Assembly (NCBI GenBank): GCA_025464125.1 | Contig: JAODLU010000026.1 | Span: 1 to 6,645 of the forward strand | Length of the DNA: 6,645 nucleotides | Direction: 5' to 3' | DNA from: Microbacteriaceae bacterium | GTDB lineage: Bacteria > Actinomycetota > Actinomycetes > Actinomycetales > Microbacteriaceae | Part shown: positions 6,030 through 6,645 of the stretch, piece by piece | Layout: each line of letters opens with the position of its first letter | How positions within the stretch are numbered: position 1 is the stretch's first letter | Position numbers and translations under genes: made by a program | Notes under the pieces: model-generated | What the model saw: only the letters and a program-made list of their open reading frames with translations | What the model was told of the DNA's origin: nothing | The model's database searches: none

Positions 6030-6399
6030 GGCCCCTCACCTCCAGCCCGTTGTCTACACCGGCGAGGCCCAGCAGCGGCAGCGGGGTTCGCACAGTCACA
6101 ATTGCCGACGGATGCCCGAGATACGTGCCGTAGCCCGCAGTGACGTGCCCCGCGTAACCGCTGCCGAGCCCTGCCGAGATGAGGCCGCGCGTGCGCTCGA
6201 CGCCGTCACCCAGGTCGTTGCCCGCGAGGGATGCGAACCTGGCACCCTCCGAAGCCGCATCCAGCACGGTGTTGCGGATGTGAAGCGCAAGACCAAGCTG
6301 CATGACTGACAGCGTCATCAGAGTGAGCAGGGCCCCCACGAGTACGAACTCCGCCGGTGCAGAGCCACGGTCGCTCCTGATCACGCTCCGAATCAGCAC
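5995..6399 (-). CDS. TadE-like pseudopilin
   Basis: A 134-residue protein of the TadE family. The leader MLIRSVIRSDRG is followed by SAPAEF, giving Gly12 with Glu17 at +5 and Phe18 at +6, the pattern cut and methylated by Flp-type prepilin peptidases. A hydrophobic helix (about 19-40) leads into ALHIRNTVLDAASEGARFASL, the conserved TadE region with its Ala/Arg-rich segment. It is followed by a short Gly-rich extracytoplasmic part with few predicted structural motifs (GLGSGYAGHVTAGYG). It is likely a membrane-anchored minor pilin or assembly protein. The GTG start lies 3 bp after the stop of the small pilin-like gene, with only a weak purine stretch upstream, so re-initiation by the same ribosomes is plausible. 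The C-terminus overlaps the start of the next TadE-like gene by 35 bp. Confidence 0.82.
   Translation of the reverse strand: MLIRSVIRSDRGSAPAEFVLVGALLTLMTLSVMQLGLALHIRNTVLDAASEGARFASLAGNDLGDGVERTRGLISAGLGSGYAGHVTAGYGTYLGHPSAIVTVRTPLPLLGLAGVDNGLEVRGHASREIFTPRG
6036..6043 (-). promoter_or_regulatory. Shine-Dalgarno sequence of the second TadE-like gene
   Basis: On the minus strand GGAGGTGA lies 6 nt before the ATG at 6029. It is embedded in the C-terminal codons of the upstream TadE-like gene and fixes the start that produces a 35-bp overlap between the two genes. Confidence 0.7.
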
Positions 6400-6402
6400 G
6401 TC

Positions 6403-6582
6403 TCAGAATCCAGTCACACGATCGATAGCCTGCTGGAAGACTCCGCTCAAGGCAGGTGCCGCTATGGCCCAGATAACGACGACGAGTCCCGCCGTCATTA
6501 GTGTGATCAACACCCAGCCGGGTACGTCGCCGCGCTCGCCGCGCAGGGTTCGTTTCAGGTTCTTCCGACTAATTTTACGCAT
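6403..6582 (-). CDS. Small pilin-like membrane protein of the Tad cluster
   Basis: A 59-residue protein: a very basic leader (MRKISRKNLKRTLRGERG), then DVPGW, one hydrophobic helix (about 24-43) and a short amphipathic tail (SGVFQQAIDRVTGF). Size, layout and position just before the TadE-like genes suggest the Flp-type pilin subunit or a pilin-like partner. Proteins with the GDVPGW signature occur at this spot in Microbacteriaceae as far as I recall. The ERG-D junction resembles a prepilin cleavage site, but the +5 residue is Trp (D-V-P-G-W), not Glu. The ATG at 6582 is chosen because the residues further upstream (CQCQRVH) look non-coding. GTG at 6588 and TTG at 6606 are in frame, and the reading frame stays open to the right edge. 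No Shine-Dalgarno sequence is seen. A stop codon (TAA, 6577-6575) in another frame overlaps the start, so coupling to an upstream gene is possible. Confidence 0.68.
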   Translation of the reverse strand: MRKISRKNLKRTLRGERGDVPGWVLITLMTAGLVVVIWAIAAPALSGVFQQAIDRVTGF

Positions 6583-6645
6583 GTGCACACGCTGGCATTG
6601 GCACAAATCCGCGGTCAGATCTCTCCACAGCCGAACGCCGCCTAT

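Noticed and set aside
6571..6577. TAAAAT on the minus strand just inside the pilin-like gene, a near-ideal -10 hexamer.
   Set aside because: It lies downstream of the only good start codon and has no -35 partner at normal spacing. It more likely reflects the Lys/Ile codons there.
6575..6645. A frame on the minus strand open from the right edge to a TAA overlapping the pilin-like start, possibly the C-terminus of an upstream tad gene.
   Set aside because: Only about 22 codons are visible and they carry no recognisable motif. Other frames also end nearby (TAG 6644-6642, TGA 6617-6615), so the upstream gene's end cannot be assigned.

Overview
The window is GC-rich and densely packed, with GTG starts, 4-bp GTGA gene overlaps and short or absent leaders. 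Together with its gene content it points to a high-GC actinobacterium, most likely a member of the Microbacteriaceae. The family-level guess rests mainly on the small GDVPGW membrane protein, the cluster of Tad-like (TadE/TadG) proteins and the DUF6716-like protein, all recognised from memory and not by search.

Layout: (1) Positions 1-1025, minus strand: most of a geranylgeranyl-reductase-type FAD oxidoreductase, with its C-terminus beyond the left edge. (2) Positions 1066-1710, plus strand: a LysE/RhtB-family exporter divergent from the oxidoreductase. Both starts have a TANNNT hexamer exactly 6 nt upstream, which suggests leaderless transcripts. The exporter ends tail-to-tail with the next gene, sharing a CTAG, and a hairpin follows its stop codon. 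(3) Positions 5013-1707, minus strand: a compact three-gene nonulosonic (sialic-type) acid operon. Its order of transcription is a NeuA-type CMP-nonulosonate synthetase fused to a KdsC-like HAD phosphatase, a NeuB-type synthase lacking the C-terminal SAF domain, and a DUF6716-like putative glycosyltransferase. All three overlap (31 bp and 4 bp). (4) Positions 6582-5140, minus strand: the distal end of a Tad/Flp-pilus-like cluster, made of a small pilin-like membrane protein, two TadE-like pseudopilins and a TadG/Rv3654c-like protein, tightly coupled.

How the genes may work together: NeuB would condense phosphoenolpyruvate with a six-carbon sugar, possibly a 6-phosphate. The HAD domain would remove a 9-phosphate, the NeuA domain would activate the product with CTP, and the DUF6716-like protein is the natural candidate for the transferase that places it on a surface acceptor. 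The synthase and the fused activating enzyme both resemble the animal sialic acid enzymes (NANS and CMAS), but here the phosphatase residues are intact. The Tad-like genes directly upstream on the same strand raise the speculative possibility that a pilus or its envelope context is the acceptor. The most notable elements are the SAF-less synthase, the active-looking fusion and the uncharacterised transferase. No RNA genes, insertion sequences, CRISPR arrays or long repeats were seen.
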